A DNA stretch of 7,379 nucleotides from Lentimicrobiaceae bacterium. Lineage in GTDB: Bacteria > Bacteroidota > Bacteroidia > Bacteroidales > WCHB1-69. Of this stretch, positions 6,371 to 7,379 are shown piece after piece (the first letter of the stretch is position 1; the number at the start of each line of letters is the position of its first letter). The DNA is taken from NCBI GenBank assembly GCA_009776395.1, contig WRNX01000061.1:1-7379 (forward strand), read 5' to 3'. The notes under the pieces were generated by a model. The model was given only the letters and a program-made list of their open reading frames with translations, searched no databases and was not told where the DNA came from. The translations under genes and the position numbers were made by a program.

Positions 6371-6405
6371 TAATCACTAATCACTAATCACTAATAACTA
6401 ATCAT
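6371..6405. repeat. five tandem TAATCAC heptamers before frr
   Basis: There are three perfect TAATCAC units (6371-6391), then TAATAAC and TAATCAT (6392-6405). The array ends 8 bases before the frr ATG, so it lies in or near the frr leader, where copy-number change could affect expression. Confidence 0.85.
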
Positions 6406-6413
6406 TATATCTT

Positions 6414-6977
6414 ATGAGCGAAGAAACTAACAAATGTTTACAAACTGCAAAGGAAGGCATGAATACAGCGCTTAATTTCTTTGATAAAGAATTACAGAAG
6501 ATACGCGCAGGCAAGGCATCCCCGCAAATGTTGGAGGGCTTAAAAGTAGATTATTATGGAAATCCTACGCCGGTAGAGCAGGTGGGAAATATCAGCACAC
6601 CCGATGCCCGTCAAATTGTGATTCAGCCTTGGGAGCGCAATATGTTGCCCGTAATTGAAAAGGCTATTCTGGCAGCCAATTTGGGATTTACTCCGCAAAA
6701 CAACGGTGAGTTTATCCGCATTGTAGTGCCAACCCCTACCGAAGAACGCAGAAAAGAATTGGTAAAAAAAGCCAAACAGGAGGCAGAACAGGCAAAAGTG
6801 AGTATCCGTAATTTGCGCAGAACCGCTAACGAAACCGGCAAAAAATTGAAAGACTCAGGCACACCCGAAGATGAAGTGAAAAAATTGGAAACAGACGTGC
6901 AAAAAACCACCGACGATTTTATCGGTAGAATTGATAAAATGTTGGAAACAAAAGAGAAAGAGATTATGACGATTTAA
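6414..6977 (+). CDS. frr: ribosome recycling factor
   Basis: This is the cytoplasmic translation factor that, with EF-G, splits post-termination ribosomes for reuse. At 187 residues it matches the usual length (E. coli 185). The sequence shows the two-domain RRF plan. Domain I starts with an N-terminal helix and KIRAGKASPQMLEGL (29-43), and ends with the long helices (about 108-185) holding SIRNLRRTANE (130-140). Domain II is the beta domain inserted at about 32-105, with VDYYGNPTPVEQVGNIS (45-61) and ARQIVIQPW (65-73). The ATG follows a heptamer repeat array and lacks a Shine-Dalgarno. The frequent upstream partner pyrH is absent; the upstream neighbour is the 2TM gene. It is expected to be essential. 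Confidence 0.97.
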   Translation: MSEETNKCLQTAKEGMNTALNFFDKELQKIRAGKASPQMLEGLKVDYYGNPTPVEQVGNISTPDARQIVIQPWERNMLPVIEKAILAANLGFTPQNNGEFIRIVVPTPTEERRKELVKKAKQEAEQAKVSIRNLRRTANETGKKLKDSGTPEDEVKKLETDVQKTTDDFIGRIDKMLETKEKEIMTI

Positions 6978-7018
6978 AACTATTAAGATATATTTAGCGT
7001 TGGCATCGTTTCGTTTTC

Positions 7019-7044
7019 CGGCAAAAAAAATATTTCTTTTGCCG
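7019..7044. repeat. inverted repeat between frr and the surface-protein gene
   Basis: CGGCAAAA (7019-7026) and TTTTGCCG (7037-7044) form a perfect 8-bp stem around an A/T-rich loop. No T-run follows it on the plus strand, so it is not a standard terminator. It may be an frr 3' hairpin, or part of the next gene's promoter region, since TTTTGCCG resembles the 3' half of Bacteroidota promoters. Confidence 0.5.
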
Positions 7045-7082
7045 AATAATTGAGTAAGATTATTCACCAAATTTATTTATTT

Positions 7083-7379
7083 ATGAAACATTTTAACAAA
7101 TTATTCATTATGCTCGCCTTCATCGGCTTGAGCGTTGGTAGCATTTCGGCACAGTACTTGTTGCCGCAGTCCGGGAATCTTAGCGGAACCTACACCGCGT
7201 CGGGGAACTACTCAGGTCCCTACACGCTCACGGGCAACACCACCATCCGGGTGGAGTCGGGGACGGCGACCATCACTGGGGTGATTAACGGAAGTAGCAG
7301 TTACTACTTGGCGAAAGCCGGCGCCGGGAAACTCATCCTTGCCGGCGTCAATATCTATAACGGCATAACATACGCTGAC
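7083..7379 (+). CDS. secreted repeat-rich surface protein, 5' part (autotransporter-associated beta-strand repeat type)
   Basis: This open frame starts at ATG 7083 and has no stop before the window ends (99 codons seen). Residues 1-23 form a clear Sec signal peptide: K-rich start, hydrophobic core LFIMLAFIGL, and SISA-Q at the cleavage site. The mature part is Gly/Ser/Thr/Tyr-rich and lacks Cys. It has tandem decapeptides SGNLSGTYTA (30-39) and SGNYSGPYTL (40-49), then a stretch GVINGSSSYYLAKAGAGKL (66-84) and AGVNIYNG (87-94) that resembles the autotransporter-associated beta-strand repeat (GaGtLtLsGaNtYtG). This suggests a beta-helical exported adhesin or matrix protein. In this phylum such proteins often end in a type IX secretion sorting domain, which would lie outside the window. 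GC content from 7141 on is about 57%, far above the neighbours. The function is inferred only. Confidence 0.78.
   Translation, partial: MKHFNKLFIMLAFIGLSVGSISAQYLLPQSGNLSGTYTASGNYSGPYTLTGNTTIRVESGTATITGVINGSSSYYLAKAGAGKLILAGVNIYNGITYAD

Noticed and set aside
6334..6405. CRISPR array
   Set aside because: The units are 7 bases and abut each other with no spacers.
7000..7016. Second sigma-54 site (TTGGCAT) after frr
   Set aside because: The GG at 7002-7003 has TT, not GC, at the required distance, so only the -24 half is present.

Overview
The window looks like chromosomal DNA from a member of the Bacteroidota. The coding is moderately AT-rich. Most starts have A/T-rich leaders with no Shine-Dalgarno sequence, several intergenic regions carry the phylum's TAnnTTTG -7 promoter element, and the MgtE, ClpB, RicT, FtsB/DivIC-like and 2TM-domain proteins all read like Bacteroidota family members. 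Genus cannot be told from the sequence.

Layout, left to right: a 122-base leader; mgtE (Mg2+ channel/transporter, +); a 96-base regulatory gap; clpB (disaggregase, +); a small FtsB/DivIC-family division protein on the minus strand, facing clpB tail to tail; a divergent promoter region; ricT (PSP1-domain protein, +); a 255-base gap holding degenerate repeats, inverted repeats and a promoter candidate; a small 2TM-domain membrane protein (+); a gap built almost wholly of 7-base tandem repeats; frr (ribosome recycling factor, +); a short gap with a hairpin; and the 5' end of a secreted, repeat-rich surface protein that runs off the window. That last gene has no stop inside the window. From about its 12th codon it is much more GC-rich than everything to its left.

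The genes do not form an obvious pathway. They are mostly housekeeping functions (Mg2+ homeostasis, protein disaggregation, cell division, RNA processing/regulation, translation recycling) in short units with their own promoters. I see no mobile element, CRISPR array, tRNA or rRNA.

The strongest new observation is upstream of clpB. A near-consensus sigma-54 (-24/-12) promoter, TTGGCAC-N5-TTGCA with exact GG-N10-GC spacing, overlaps a housekeeping-type -7 box and abuts a near-perfect 22-base palindrome. This suggests that the chaperone gene has dual, activator-dependent control. The next most interesting items are the three families of heptamer repeats before frr and the compositionally distinct surface-protein gene at the right edge.
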